Positions 1-11,349 of a stretch of DNA of 64,000 nucleotides are shown here, in pieces. The DNA lies in contig JAVSML010025530.1 of NCBI GenBank assembly GCA_038503035.1, positions 146,501 through 210,500 on the forward strand, read 5' to 3'. This stretch comes from Crocodylus rhombifer (Eukaryota; Chordata; Crocodylia; Crocodylidae). The notes under the pieces are model-generated. The model made no database searches and was not told where the DNA came from. It worked only from the letters and a program-made list of their open reading frames with translations. Within the stretch, counting starts at the first letter, position 1. Each line of letters begins with the position of its first letter. Both the position numbers and the translations under genes were made by a program.

Positions 1-486
1 ACACTCTCGGTGTACGGTTGTCATAAGAGACTTCAACTACCCAGACATCTCATGGGATGAGCACTCAGCCAAAGCAATCAGTCACAAAGGTTCCTTACAC
101 ACGTGGATGCTACCTGTCCCAAGATGTTTATGGGCCGGCAAGAGGCGCTGCTGGACCTGGTACCAGCCAAAGGGGATGACCTAATCAGCGACCTAAGAAC
201 TGAAGGGAAGCTGGGAGACAGCAACCACGAGCTGATCATTTTCACTATCCATTGCAAAGCTGGTAAGTCAGCCAGCAATACAATAGTCCCTGACTTTAGG
301 AAAGTTGGCTTTCATAAGCTCAGGAGGTTTGTTCTTGAGGCCCTGAGAGGCCATGATTTCACAGGGAGGGGAGTTCATGGTGACTGGTTGCTGCTTAAGG
401 AAGCGATCCTAGAAGCACAAGGGGAGTCCATCCCCACCCATAGGAAAGGTGGCTCAACAGGGAACTCATGGACCACCTATGTCTAA
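1..486 (+). pseudogene. CR1 ORF2 remnant: end of the endonuclease domain and linker
   Basis: Bases 1-60 encode a stretch like 'RDFNYPDISW', which resembles the core of the CR1 apurinic-type endonuclease (the DFN motif). A frame open from 103 to 486 continues with 'LLDLVPAKGDDLISDL' and 'SNHELIIF', matching the family's final endonuclease motif, normally of the form S-D-H-E; here D is replaced by N. It then enters the linker before reverse transcriptase and stops at 484-486. The two pieces are in different frames, so there is a shift near base 100. The nicking enzyme this domain once supplied would not be functional. The 5' part of the ORF lies outside the window. Confidence 0.85.
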
Positions 487-755
487 AAAAAGAGTCATAT
501 AATGGATGGAGGACAGGAAACACCACTAAGGAGGAGCATACTGCACTGGTCCGCACTTGCAGGGAACGAACTAGAAAACCTAAGGCTGCAACTGAACTCC
601 ATCCGGCTACACAAAACAAGGACAATAAAAAGTCCTTCTTCAGATATGTGGGGAGTTGAAAGACAAACAAGGGCAACACTGGACCCCTGCTAAACCAGCA
701 GGGGCAGCTGACTACTGACACCCAGGGCAAAGCCAATCTGCTTAATGATTACTTT

Positions 756-1890
756 GTGCCGGTTTTTCACCAGGCCAAAGGGACCACCCTGCTAAACATG
801 ATGTGGGATGACCAGGGTGAAGATGAATATATGCCCGCCATTGGCATGGATCTTGTGAGGGAGCACTTTGAGATGCTGGATGCCCATAAATCAGCTGGTC
901 TGGATAAACTGCACCCAAGAGTGCTAAAGGAACGGGCAGACATCATAGCACAGCCACTGGCAAGGACATTTGAGAACTCGTGGTGCCCGGGTGAAATACC
1001 TGAAGATTGGAAGAGGGCCTATATATTGCCCATCTTCACGAAAGGAAGGAAAAGAAGATACAGGCTAATCAGTTTTCCAAAATCTTCTGAGGTATTGAGG
1101 TAAAAAATTATGGAAGAAACCATTCTTGACAGGCTCACAGAAGGCAACCTTCTGAGGGACAGCCAGCACGGGTTCGTTGTGGGTAGGTATTGCCTAACCG
1201 ATCTCATCTCCTTCCATCACCAGGTGACGTATCACCTGGACAAGAGGGAAGATGTCATATATTTGGACTTCAAAAAAGCCTTTGCCCTGGTGTCCCATCA
1301 TGTCCTCACAGAAAAATTGGGCAACTGCAGCTTCAACTACTCCACAGCTTGAAGGCTGGGGAGCTGGCTCTGGGGTCGGCCCCAGAGAGTGGTACCTGAC
1401 AGAATTGAATCAACACGGCACTCGGTGACCAGTGGTGCCCCCCATGGCTCTGTTCTTGGACCTGTACTCTTTAATGTCTTCATAAATGATCTGGACACCG
1501 GCGTCAAAAGCGGACTGGCCAAGTTCGCTGACGACACCAAACTCTGGGGAAGAGTCTCCACGCTTGAGGATAACCTGGTGATCCAGACCAACCTCGATAG
1601 GCTTGCAAGGTGGGTGGATGAAAACCCGATGGCATTCAATACGGAGAAATGCAAGGTGCTCCACCTCGGGAATAAAAACCCGCATCACACTTATAGGCTC
1701 GGCAATGCTACGCTTGCTAGCACCATGACTGAAAGAGACTTAGGGGTCATGATTAACCACAAAATGAATATGAGCCACCAATGTGATACTGCATCTGGCA
1801 AAGCGAACAAAACTCTGGCTTGCACCTCCCGATGCATCTCGAGCAAGACCCAGAATGTCATGCTCCCACTGTACTCACCTTGTTGAGGCC
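756..1890 (+). pseudogene. CR1 ORF2 remnant: reverse transcriptase core
   Basis: Three frames in turn carry reverse-transcriptase motifs. Frame 756-1103 has 'GLDKLHPRVLKE' and 'EIPEDWKRAYILPIF' (RT finger region). Frame 1110-1352 has 'RQ/DSQHGFVVGR'-like and 'DVIYLDFKKAF' (motif A; the catalytic Asp of YLDF is kept, while the family's usual AFDTVSH has become AFALVSH). Frame 1389-1886 has 'SGAPHGSVLGPVLFNVFIND' (the usual PQG is PHG) and 'FADDTKLWG' with both catalytic aspartates of FADD intact. The frame breaks near 1103 and 1352 and the stop near 1884 inactivate it. The retained catalytic residues point to decay after insertion rather than loss of the catalytic core. Confidence 0.92.
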
Positions 1891-2326
1891 GCAGCTGGAG
1901 TACTGCATCCAATTCTGGGCTCCACAATTTAGGAAGGATGTGGAGAAACTTGAAAGAGTCCAGAGGAGAGCCATGCACATGATCAGAGGGCAAATGAACA
2001 GGCCTTATGAAGAGAGGCTGCGAGCTATGGGACTCCTCAGCCTGGAGAAGTGCAGGCTTGGGGGTGACTTGGTGGCTGCTTATAAGTATGCACAGGATAT
2101 GCATCAGGATTGCGGGGAGCACCTGTTCACCAGAGCACCCCAGGGGATGACAAGGTCCAACAGTCACAAACTCCTGCAAGACCGTTTTAGGCTGGACCCA
2201 AGGAAAAAAGTCTTTACTGTCCGAGCCCCCAAAGCCTGGAACAAACTCCCCCCAGAAGTGGTGCAAGCACCTACTCTGGACACTTTCAAGAAACATTTGG
2301 ATGTTTTTCTTGCTGGGATCCTTTGA
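1820..2326 (+). pseudogene. CR1 ORF2 remnant: C-terminal region
   Basis: A 168-codon open stretch carries the hallmark CR1 tail: 'LRPQLEYCIQFWAP', 'DVEKLERVQRRA', 'RLRAMGLLSLEKCRLGGDL', 'YKYA', and near the end 'KAWNKLPPEVVQAP' followed by 'LDTFKKHLD'. The stop at 2324-2326 matches the natural ORF end seen in this family, followed by about 95 bases of 3' UTR. This is the least damaged part of the copy. It overlaps the preceding RT frame by about 65 bases because of a frameshift, not because of a genuine overlapping gene. The domain lies after RT in CR1 ORF2; its precise job is not settled. Confidence 0.9.
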
Positions 2327-2429
2327 CCCCAGCTGACTTCCTGCCCCTTGGGTGGGGGCCTGGACCCGATGATCTTATGAAGTCCCTTCCAGCCCTAATG
2401 TCTATGAGGTCTATAATTAATTCTCAAGG

Positions 2430-2590
2430 CCTTCCCATAAGTCAGGTAAGTATGAACCTCATCTGACAGAGGTTGGTGACAAGGCACGAGGAGATGAAGT
2501 GATTTGCCTAAGGTCGCAGCGAGATGTAGATAGCCATGTCACAGTGCCAGAGCTTGTAGCAAAACCCCTTCTGAGCTTTGAGCACTCCAT
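2430..2590 (-). repeat. MIR-type SINE relic
   Basis: On the minus strand this reads like the central part of MIR. On the plus strand the diagnostic words are 'aagtgatttgcctaaggtc' (complement of the 'gacct.gggcaagt' core) preceded by a cue like 'ctgacagaggttg'. It is heavily decayed and lacks clear ends. The call rests on short motif resemblance. Confidence 0.5.
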
Positions 2591-3990
2591 ATACCAAAAA
2601 GCTAGTTTTCATTCCAGTTCAGGAGTATCCAAAATGAAACACTAGAGATACTGTTGAATTAGACTAGACATGAGTTTATCCCCAGTCTAAACGCAACTAA
2701 GCTGGGGCCGTTACACCAGAGATGAGAATGGACTGAAATGCAGAGGACAGCTCCTTCTAACAATGTCTTAAAAGGTTCCCAGTGCTGTGCATTGCATGGT
2801 GAATGTTTGCACCACTTTTCCCAGAGAGGAAAAGAGACATGATGGGTTAGGATTATAAGTGAAGATACCCAAACAGTGCTGTTGAGCATGAGAGCTGAGA
2901 TCCATTCAGGCTCAATGGGGGAACAAATAAATGACTAATGGCTGAAACAAAGGGAAATCCCTGTCCAAGGACTAGGCCAATTGGTTTTCAGATAGAGCTT
3001 GACTGGTTTCTGAAAATGATTTTATGGCATGGTGCCTGTGACAACAGGGGACAAGGAGGACCATCCCAGCCCTGTGTGCCCATGTTCCTTCAAGGGTGCC
3101 TTTTGATTTAGCAATCTATTAATTTAAAATTAATTGTGGATATGGACTGAAATCCTTCAGGAGCAAAAGGAGCGACACTGTACAAGGGGCTTTTCAATAA
3201 TGGTTTTAAAACAAAGTGGCTCTCTGGCACTCCTAGCAAACACCTGCTCTATCGGTGTGCAGGATCATCGTTCCTACTCATGTCTATCAATTCATGGCCT
3301 TTGCTTTACTTACTCCAGCTGCAAAGGGCCACCTACACTGCAGTTGCCAACATCTTAGGTGAATTTCTGGCCTATCATATCAAAAGGAGCTTTTTGTGGA
3401 CCCAGCCTTGTGCAGACAAGGAAAACCACAGTCTGAGAAGATTCAAGAGGTTTCAGGGTGTTCAAACTGTTCTCTCCTTCAGGATAGTTGCGGCTGGGAC
3501 TCAGCCTCACGTAATATGAGTGACTTATAGCTGCCGTGTAATGTGAAGATGCCGGTCTCATTAAGAAACATCAGGCATTTTCAGGGGGGGTGGGAGGGAG
3601 GTGGCAAGGTGGCACTTGCATCTGACTGTGTGAAGAACAAGACACGCCACAAATTAATAAACTGTTCTGCACTCCCTGCCTTGAATCTCACTCGAAAAAG
3701 CCCATCCACTCATCTGATGTACTTCTTTAGCATGTCAGAAAAGGAAATCTGCAATCTCCCAGCTACAGGTTTGGCGAACTTTGACATCCCCTAATGAGGT
3801 AAACACATTACTGTCATGTACAAACAAACAGCGACAAATTAGCAGCAGACATGTGAGGAAGCCACAGCAGAACATCATGCTGTACTCTTTACAGTCAATT
3901 AACACTGGCTGCACTGGGAGCTCATGCTTCACTGAGGTCTCTTCTTGGACCACTTGCCCTGTGCTGCAGTCTATATCATGCTCATCATCC
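2591..3990. other. Noncoding stretch with no recognised gene or repeat
   Basis: Open frames here are all under 90 codons, overlap each other on both strands and show no domain. The one notable composition feature is a G-rich run at about 3581-3606 (runs of 8, 3, 3 and 2 G), which has quadruplex potential. Otherwise it looks like ordinary unique DNA. Confidence 0.6.
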
Positions 3991-3997
3991 ACATGGA

Positions 3998-4110
3998 GGT
4001 TAGATACACCCTTGGCCAGGATGGTTTGGACAGGAGAAGTCCTGTCTTGAATAGGGGTTGGATTAAATGACCTCTTGAAGTCTTTTCCAACCTCTTATGA
4101 ATGCCTATGA
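3998..4110 (+). mobile_element. CR1 3' end fragment
   Basis: A short 3'-terminal CR1 piece. It contains 'ggttggattaaatgacctct' and 'tcttttccaacctctta', ending in a decayed 'tgcctatga' tail. The wording 'gacctcttgaagtc' differs from the element at the window start, so it is a different subfamily. 5' truncation of this kind is normal for CR1 insertions. Confidence 0.85.
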
Positions 4111-4555
4111 TAGAAGGAGTTCAGTGCTAAAATAGACCCGGGAAGAATATTTGCATTAGAGCTGGCTGGGAAGTTATTTGCCCCCTTCAGAAATTTAGAC
4201 AAAATTGATAAACAACTAGGTTAAAGCCTTCATGTTTTCAGCAAAAATACTTTTTATCATATTTTCCCCATTTTGTTTAAGGACTATTTTTTTTATCAGA
4301 AAATTTCAGTGAGAAATTTGGGACAGACTGTAATCTGCACTGACCCTGGAATGTAAATCTGCCTTAAAGCTAATAGAAAGAAAGAGCCAATTCATGGCAA
4401 AAAGCAACATAAGCACATTCACTGCAGAGAAAGTTATGAGTCTCTGGAAGAGGGTGCTAAAATGAAAGGGCTGCTTAGATCACTACTGCAACCTCTCTTC
4501 TGACATGCTGGGGTCAAGCCAATACATTAATGGCCCTCTGTCCATCTCTGACTCC
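4111..4555. other. AT-rich noncoding stretch
   Basis: Short T and A runs and no open frame of note. Nothing recognisable is present. Confidence 0.6.
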
Positions 4556-4735
4556 TTTCCTTTATGGAGCTCCGGGTATTTTACAAATGGGCCTTAAACA
4601 TCACTCCCATTTCGTGAGACAAATGGGGGAAAGATACTGAGGCAGAAAGCAGAAGGTTCAAGGTCACACAGTGAGTTAGAGATACCCAGAAAACAAAACT
4701 GAAGTCTGTAGTTCATGGCCATGGAACATCCTGCA
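4556..4735 (-). repeat. MIR-type SINE relic
   Basis: Minus-strand MIR resemblance. Plus-strand words include 'aaagatactgaggcagaaag' (complement of 'ctcagtttc..') and 'ttcaaggtcacacagtgagt' (complement of the 'tgtgtgaccttg' core). The order and spacing fit MIR. Confidence 0.75.
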
Positions 4736-4808
4736 TTAGGTGGGGCAAAACCCAGGAGTCCTTCCTTCCGGTCCTTTGTTCTTACTTGAGAGCCTAATCC
4801 CCTGGTTA

Positions 4809-4856
4809 AGGATTATTATTATTATTAGGAGCAGTATTATTAGTAGTATTATTGCT
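4809..4856. repeat. Short ATT trinucleotide microsatellite
   Basis: Interrupted ATT repeats ('attattattattatta', then scattered 'attatta' and 'agtatt'). Confidence 0.85.
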
Positions 4857-4859
4857 GTT

Positions 4860-6285
4860 GTTTTGCAGAGGTAGGAGCCTGTGGTTATGAGCGTATGCTG
4901 GCCATCACTCAAAATAATAATAATGAAAAAAGATAAATAAAAGTGAGATTCAGCCAAAAAAAGAAGCTCACATTATCAGCCAATAAACCAATAATCCATT
5001 AGTGACCAAGGTTGCTGAATAATATAGTACTTTCACAGTGCCATAATTTATACTGCAGACTAGAGAATAGACACGATTATTAGAGTGAGGGCTACTGGAT
5101 GACACATGATGCATGACCGCACAGCATTGATCTTCACACAACAGGAAGGTGTCTAGACTGGGAGATGTATGGCCATGCGATTCAGAGCAGGGCATATTTC
5201 ATGCGAGGCCTAATGGAGTAGTGGAGCCCGTGATGGATGGCTTGCCTAGTTTCAGTAGCAGTGCAGTTATAGCAGTGCTAATGCCTGACCTCTCCCGCTC
5301 TTCATGTCCTTCATTCAGTCAGGGTGACCTCATTTAAAGGGATGGAAAATGAGAGGCACAGAGTGTGAGGGAGAGCGAGGGCGGGGGAAGAGGGAGAGAG
5401 AAGAAAAATCAAAGATAAGGAGAGGACATGGTTTAAATGAACAATTGCCCATTGTGGGCTGGATTCTGGTACTGCACCAGTATAGCTGGATTCAGGGAGC
5501 TACTTCTGGGTTGCACCCATGTACGAGAGCCAAGCACTATACTGTGCTCCTGTTAGAAGGGGTTATTTCTAATTAACAGTGCTGTTACTAAGAGCAGAAC
5601 CAAGCCTCCAGTGTGCAACTCCCATCCATGCTAACCCAGCACCCGGGCCCTCCCTGCCTCTGCCGAGAGAATATATTTGCAGCATCCTGGGAGGGAAATC
5701 TAAGCAGCCTGGGAAGCAACTCAGAGGGGTGGGCTCACAGCTAGCAGGGCAAGGCATCCTATGAATATATGAATACAAGAGCTTCACATCCATCACAGGG
5801 CTGCCTCCAAAATGTCTCCAGGTTGCCCCCACCCCCCACTTCTTTAGATGCTGCTTAATGTAAGTTAATGGTGCTCTGGTGTTTGCAAAGGGAATGAATG
5901 AGCCAACCAGTAGCCAATCAAAATCCGCATTTTTTTTAGCTGTTTGCTTTTTTATTTTAAGCATCTTGTTGCTACATACACAGGCTGTGCTCACCCTTGA
6001 TGGGGTTGACTGAACACATTCTTCATGGGTATTGGGAATATGGGAATATTGGCTGTCTATGAAGATGCCAAACACTTCAGAGATTTCAGTTAAGATTAAT
6101 TTTTCATCAGAAATTTTTTTTTCCAGGAACACACCTTCCAATTCAGTGGAAATTTTCATGAAAAGTCCCATTATTGTAAAAGATCATCTGATTGTCATTA
6201 AAATGACAAACCCCAAATTGTAAGCCAATGTGTATTCTTATTGCTGAAAATTTTTTTCTTCTCTTAAGCAAAACTTTGAAATATA
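4860..6285. other. Noncoding stretch with a purine-rich tract
   Basis: No gene seen. Bases about 5348-5420 are almost all purine on the plus strand (GAGA/GGGA runs broken by a few pyrimidines). A 200-codon minus-strand frame at 5569-6171 has no recognisable domain, no family resemblance and unremarkable composition; I treat it as chance. Confidence 0.55.
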
Positions 6286-6287
6286 TA

Positions 6288-6492
6288 AACATACACACAC
6301 ACATATACACATATATATACATGCATATACATGTATATGCACACACATACATGCACACACGTGTATGCACACATGCACATATATATGCACACACACATAC
6401 ATGCACACACACATATATATGCACACATGTACATACACACACATACATACACATAATAAATATACATACATACATATAATGTGTGTGTGTGA
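6288..6492. repeat. Complex CA/TA/ATAC microsatellite
   Basis: About 200 bases of mixed CA, TA, CATA and TGCA dinucleotide-type repeats, ending in a pure TG run at 6480-6491. It generates long spurious frames rich in Cys/Val/Tyr on one strand and His/Thr/Ile on the other. Confidence 0.95.
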
Positions 6493-7754
6493 ATGAATAC
6501 TTCTGATAAACTGCATATCAGAAATGTATGAAGTAGAATATCTGAATTTTTTTATCAAAATGAAACAATAGGATATTTTGTTAGGTGCGTAAGTTTGTTT
6601 CTAGTGTCTAGATTATACCATTCAAAAAGTTTCCAAGTCAACATTGTCTTATGGAGACTAGTCTTTTTCAATGAACTGTATTTTCTGATGGGAAATGCTT
6701 CATTCAGAAAATTTCAACTTGCATTCTCCTGCTGAAAATTCCCAAAGGGCCTTATAAAAAAGGCCTGGTCACAACTTTGATACTTTTGTCAACTTGCCTA
6801 CCCTGAGTAAAGAAACTTCAGTGGTTAGTAATGTATTGTAAGCTATTTCTGAATGGAAAATAACAGCTGTAATTGTTTACAGAATATAAGCTTCAGTCTC
6901 CTTTCACTTAGTGATTCACAACAGTGTAGTTCCATTCACTTCAGGGAGCTCGTCCTGGTAAGGATTTTCTATAACATTTTGTCAAATTTTGGGTGTTTTT
7001 TTCTTTTTTTAAGATTTTAGAATCACAAGCAATGAAAAAGTTTTTAGCTCTAGCTTTCCTGATTAGTTTATTTGACCAGCTCCGATGCTAATCTGCGCTA
7101 AGGTGAGTAACATTACAACCAGGGCTCCACTGCATCTCTTGGGTCAGAATCACCCCTAGTGCAACTCCACTGAATTCACCGGGGATGGATGTGGTGCCCA
7201 TTCTCTAACTTGACACTTTGTACAACGCTGAATACAGGAAAGAGTTTGTATGTAAACCTCATTTTCTCCTACTTTCTTTCTCTGTTCTGCCACTGATACT
7301 CACTCACTCCTGCCATGCACAGCTCTGGGCTGAGCCCAAGCTGCACTCCTGGTTCCAGGAGTGGAGTCCCCCTGCACTCCTGGTTACTTCCTTAAAAGCA
7401 CCAAAGTATCTTTTCCTTCTTTAGAAAGCATGCCTTAGTTGCAAAGAAATAACACACACAGGTTAAAGCAAAATGAAAAGCTGACCTGGGTGGAAGGTTG
7501 ATGGTGTTGCTTACCAAGGGAAGGAATGGAAACTGAGAGACAATACCATAGCCTCTCCAGATAAAGAGGAAGCAAAGTGGATTTGCTGGTTTGAAGCCTT
7601 CACCTATTTGTAGAGGTTACTGCAGTCTTTGCAGTAAGTATTGCACCATCCTTAGGCTGAGCCCAGGAGGCCTTACCTGACTTGGCATAGGAAGGAATTA
7701 AGGTGGGGCCAGGTTTACAGGACCCAGCATCCACAGCTGGGACCTGATCTTCGA
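6493..7754. other. Noncoding stretch, nothing recognised
   Basis: AT-rich to moderate composition. Open frames are all below 70 codons and have no domain. Confidence 0.6.
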
Positions 7755-8221
7755 GGCTAAAGACAGACATTACACATAATCTGGTTTAAGCGATCAGAAA
7801 CTAATTTAAACCTGTAACAGAACAGATGTTCAGTGCACATAAACCAGTTTAAAGATGGCTGAAACCAGTTTGAGATAAATCTAGTTGAATGTAGTATCAG
7901 ACTTAACTGATTTGGCTCAAACTGGTTTATGCAATGTCTGTCCCAGACCCCTTGCTGGTTTAAGATGCACCAGACTCCCCCAGCATCCAAGCATGCTCTC
8001 TGGTGCTGGGCAGGGCTCTCTGCTCCACAGCAGGGCTGGCCCCTCCCTTCTGCTCCCTGGCCAGAGCTCTGGCAGAAACTTCAGGCACAACAGGGTTTGC
8101 CTATCTTCCCCCTGCCCTACCGCCCCTTGCTGCTTGCTGGACAATCAGGGATTCCCATCTCCTCCCCTAGGTCCCATGGCACAGACCCTAGGCATGTGCT
8201 ATGCTACCTAATGCTGAGACA

Positions 8222-8268
<47 letters not shown>

Positions 8269-8859
8269 AATTTCACTGGGACAGGCAGACAGACCAGTGA
8301 CCGCTTAGGACTTTTTGGAGCTAATCAACAGGTCAGCCAGTAAGCTGTTTAAGAAGAGTTTGAATTAATGGAGAGAGGCTATTGCTTTGCTGATGAGGTC
8401 ATAAACAGCTATCAGCTCCCTGCTGGCTTGCTCACCTGTCAGTTTGCTGCAGACAGTATAAAGAAGCAGGGAGGGAGATTGAAAAGCTCTGTATCACCAA
8501 CAGATGCATGCACTGCACACCCCTCCTTGCCTCAGAGTGCTAGTGGGGGGGCTGGGGGCTAACAACACTCCCACCCCTTGAGCAGCCAGGGGGAAAAGCC
8601 TGGGAGGGTGCAGACAGACCTCCCTAATCAGAGGGCCTGTGGGGCTTGGCCCTCTCAGCTCATCACTATGTAAGGGAGGGAGGGCTGCTCTAGTACCCCT
8701 TGACTTCTAGTTTGAGCCACTGCAGGCATGTACCTGAATTTCCTCAGTCCAGAGAGAATGTCTGTCCAGTTACAAACTGGTTCAAGCTACCCAGGTTAGA
8801 CTAACCTATACAGGTTGAATCAATTCAAACTCAGGGTTTTTGAATGTCTGTCCCTAGCC
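7755..8859. mobile_element. Non-autonomous DNA element with inverted ends (family A, copy 1)
   Basis: The left end reads 'ggctaaagacagacatt'. The right end, read in reverse, gives 'ggctagggacagacattc', so the termini form an imperfect inverted repeat. Subterminal 'ctggttta'/'aaaccag' words recur inside both ends. About 620 bases of the right half recur at 40.86-41.48 kb, which shows this is a dispersed repeat. No transposase-like frame is present; frames of 108 and 123 codons inside it overlap in different phases and look non-coding. It carries a long TG run at 8226-8266. I could not find an unambiguous target duplication, so the superfamily is left open. Confidence 0.7.
8226..8266. repeat. 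TG dinucleotide microsatellite
   Basis: About 20 uninterrupted TG units inside the family A element. The equivalent site of the second copy near 40.86 kb has only a few units mixed with TC, so the run expanded after the copies separated. Confidence 0.97.
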
Positions 8860-9295
8860 CAAAAGAGTTCAGTTACTGCTCATTGGGAAAATGTATGAAA
8901 TAGAATGGCTGCTGGTTGCCTGCACTGACCACACAGCTACCTTGACAAGCAGCCTCCCTAGCAACTGAAAATATACCAGTCAACTCACTCCTCCCAACTG
9001 TGAGGTGAATGCTCATGATTTGACCACTGGTGAAAATCTTGTGATCTGGTAGAGAATCTCATAAGATTCCTAAGGGTTAAATAGGATTATCTGATGTGAT
9101 TGAAAAGTGACTTTATGAGAAGGTCTGTTTCATTTCTCCTAAACAGTATGACTAATCTTTTTTATAGCTTATCAATTTGGTATTATTTTATAAGACAGCA
9201 CTCTGAGGCTTTAAGCTAGCCAGTGCAGGTATGCATGCAGAGTAAGAGATATGCTGTGCCCCAAAGCGCTTGCCTAAATAAATAAGACAGTCAAA
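8860..9295. other. Noncoding stretch, nothing recognised
   Basis: No open frame of note and no repeat that I recognise. Confidence 0.55.
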
Positions 9296-9445
9296 AAAGA
9301 AGAAGACAGGAGTATTGTCCCTGTTCTACAGACAGGAAACTGAGGTGTAGGTAGCACAAATCATCTGCCAGAATCACAACAGGTGGGCTAGGGCAGAGCC
9401 AGGAATTGAAGGCAAATCTCCTAGACCTGTGCTTGAATCATGATG
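9296..9445 (-). repeat. MIR-type SINE relic
   Basis: The plus strand shows 'ctacagacaggaaactgagg', the complement of the MIR 'cctcagtttcc.catctgta' block. It is followed at a fitting distance by 'agagccaggaattgaa', matching the family's 'ttcaa.tcc.gctct' block. Confidence 0.8.
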
Positions 9446-10535
9446 GCATTCTTCTACTTTGACGCTCTTGTGCTTACATGGGGTGGCAGGGAGGTCTCTG
9501 CACAAGCACATGGGGAAAAAACTATTTAGTAGGTACAGCATGTTTCAAAGGGCCAACCATGGAAATTGCCTTTTTTTGATGTCTGTCTGCAGCCATGTGT
9601 GGCAAAAATGGACAACATGAGCATGCCCTGAACTTGAGGTTTTCTGCAAAGTCTTACTTGGTTTGCCATGGTCGCTCCAGCAAGGTAGGGATCTGTGACA
9701 ATTCTTTCAGCCCAAACACGCACACGCATAGACCTCTTCCCTTCCCTGGGGCACTGGCTGGAAAGGAAGAAAAAAAAGAAAGGAGTGGACACTTACTCTG
9801 TCTTCCTTCCACCATCTGGGCTTATTAAACACTGAGCAGCAAATTAAAAATAGGTGGGAATGGAGAAGGGGGAATGACATAAATGGCTACAGAAAATTCT
9901 CTGTGTACTTTTAAAAGCTGGAGTTGCCATATGGACTGGCAGAGAGACATGTTTTACATTTCCACTGGTACATGACTGACATCATTTACCATTAAGTTCT
10001 ATTTGAATAAAATGGCAGTAGACATTTAGGTAATGTTACAGGGCAATAAATGTTTTAAAGAGCCTTAGGGGGGTGTTCTTGAAACACAGTCCAGACCAGA
10101 ACTCTAAAAATATGTCTTAATATATATTAACCTCTTTTAGGCTTTTGGCTCTCAAACAAATAATGGAAGGCATTTTAAAAATTCCCCCCCCCACACACAC
10201 TTTTACACTCAGAATTAAGAGTCCCTGGCTATATTTTTTCCCCTTCTCCTCTTTAGCTGTGCTGGGCAGAACATGAGGGAATGTAGTTAAAATTCAAAAA
10301 GGTTCCCCTTTATCATTACCATGAATCAACACAATAAATGAGCCCCTTCAGAGCACAGTAATAAGAATTTGATAAATCATCAGCCAAAAATTAACTAGAT
10401 GTCAAAACAATCTTTGGGAAGTGTGATGGATTAGGGGTGATAGTGGCAATTAATCTCCCAGCATGAGTTCACAGGAGAGACTGAATGCTGGGAGATGGAT
10501 AGGGGGGAGACCAAGGCCTCGCAAGGTCAGGACAC
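9446..10535. other. Noncoding stretch, nothing recognised
   Basis: Mixed composition with a C run followed by a short CA run at 10183-10200. No coding signal. Confidence 0.55.
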
Positions 10536-10540
10536 TGCAG

Positions 10541-10615
10541 AAAGGAAAGAGAGAGAGACAGAGAAGGGGGGGGGAGCAAGGGGAAGGAGGGAGGGGGGGA
10601 AAGAAGGAAAAAAAA
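10541..10615 (+). repeat. Purine-only tract with G runs
   Basis: A nearly pure purine tract with only two C interruptions. The segment 10566-10599 contains G runs of 9, 4, 3 and 7, enough to fold as a quadruplex on the plus strand, and the purine/pyrimidine asymmetry could support triplex DNA. No gene context is visible. Confidence 0.85.
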
Positions 10616-10934
10616 TCCACTGAGTCGGCAATACCCAGGCATCAAGCAGCCGAGCTAGAGGTCAGTCGCATGCCTTTGAAAATCCTTCTGTCTCCAGCTG
10701 CTCGCTGATGAGGCAAGCACTTTTCGGCTCATACTAATAAATGCCACAGGCCAGCTCATGGGGTACAACACATGGCTGGAATGAGCAGGAGACCAAAGTG
10801 GTTTCATTTATAGAAGCTGTATCCCTTTGTAAACAATAACAGCAGAGGCTGGAGGTGGTAGGCATGCTGGAGGGGGGTGGAGGAAGACAAATCCTCCTCT
10901 GATGTGTGAATTGAGCCATAGAAGGCCGAGCAAC

Positions 10935-10969
10935 ATGCGTGTGTGTGCGCGCGCGCACCGTGTGTGCAC
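10935..10969. repeat. Alternating purine-pyrimidine GC/GT run
   Basis: An almost perfect alternation of GT and GC steps including 'gtgcgcgcgcgcac', the classic composition for left-handed (Z) DNA. It is short and otherwise featureless. Confidence 0.9.
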
Positions 10970-11349
10970 TGACTAATTCTCATTGAACTCTGGAGGGAAG
11001 TGCCTCTGCAGTCATAAATCCCCTTTGAACTGGCACAATTACTTCCTTGGCCTTTTCTTCATGAGAGACCTTGCAGCATTGTAGGAAGAAGCAGTGGAGG
11101 GAAGAGCAGCTGCCAGTACTGGTTCAATTACATCTCACACTATCACTCCAGGGACTTGTGGTCCTGGACATGCCACCGACCTGACCTTGTGTGTTCAGGT
11201 ACTGTCACAGACTGTGGCAGGATTAGTTCAAGACAGAATTTGGAGTAAGAATATGAGGAAGGAACTGCGTGTTCAGTTGGCAGAGATCAAAAATAGAGAT
11301 CGTGGAGCCATGATGGTTTGCATCAGCTGAGGATCTGGGTCTATACAAT

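Larger units (their letters stand above)
1..2420 (+). mobile_element. CR1-type non-LTR retrotransposon, truncated and broken
   Basis: This is a CR1 LINE remnant read left to right. It is cut by the window start inside the endonuclease domain and continues through reverse transcriptase to the 3' end. In order it shows an endonuclease tail (1-250), a linker, RT motifs (750-1890), the CR1 C-terminal region (1820-2326), and a short 3' tail with the usual 'cccttccagccctaatgtct' wording at about 2385-2404. CR1 elements copy themselves by target-primed reverse transcription and end in ATTCTATG-like repeats; here the end has decayed to 'tctatgaggtctat'. The reading frame is broken at least four times by stops and shifts, so it cannot encode an active enzyme. 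The family assignment is secure from motif order and 3' tail wording. The subfamily cannot be named from sequence alone. Confidence 0.95.

Noticed and set aside
5569..6171. 200-codon minus-strand frame
   Set aside because: No domain, no sensible composition pattern and no splice or promoter context; such a length can arise by chance in 64 kb.
6143..6558. Overlapping frames of 67-110 codons rich in Cys/Val/Tyr or His/Thr/Ile
   Set aside because: They are translations of the CA/TA microsatellite in several phases and have no protein character.
7885..8300. Overlapping plus-strand frames of 108 and 123 codons
   Set aside because: Both lie in a non-autonomous DNA element; one ends in a Cys-Val run encoded by the TG microsatellite.
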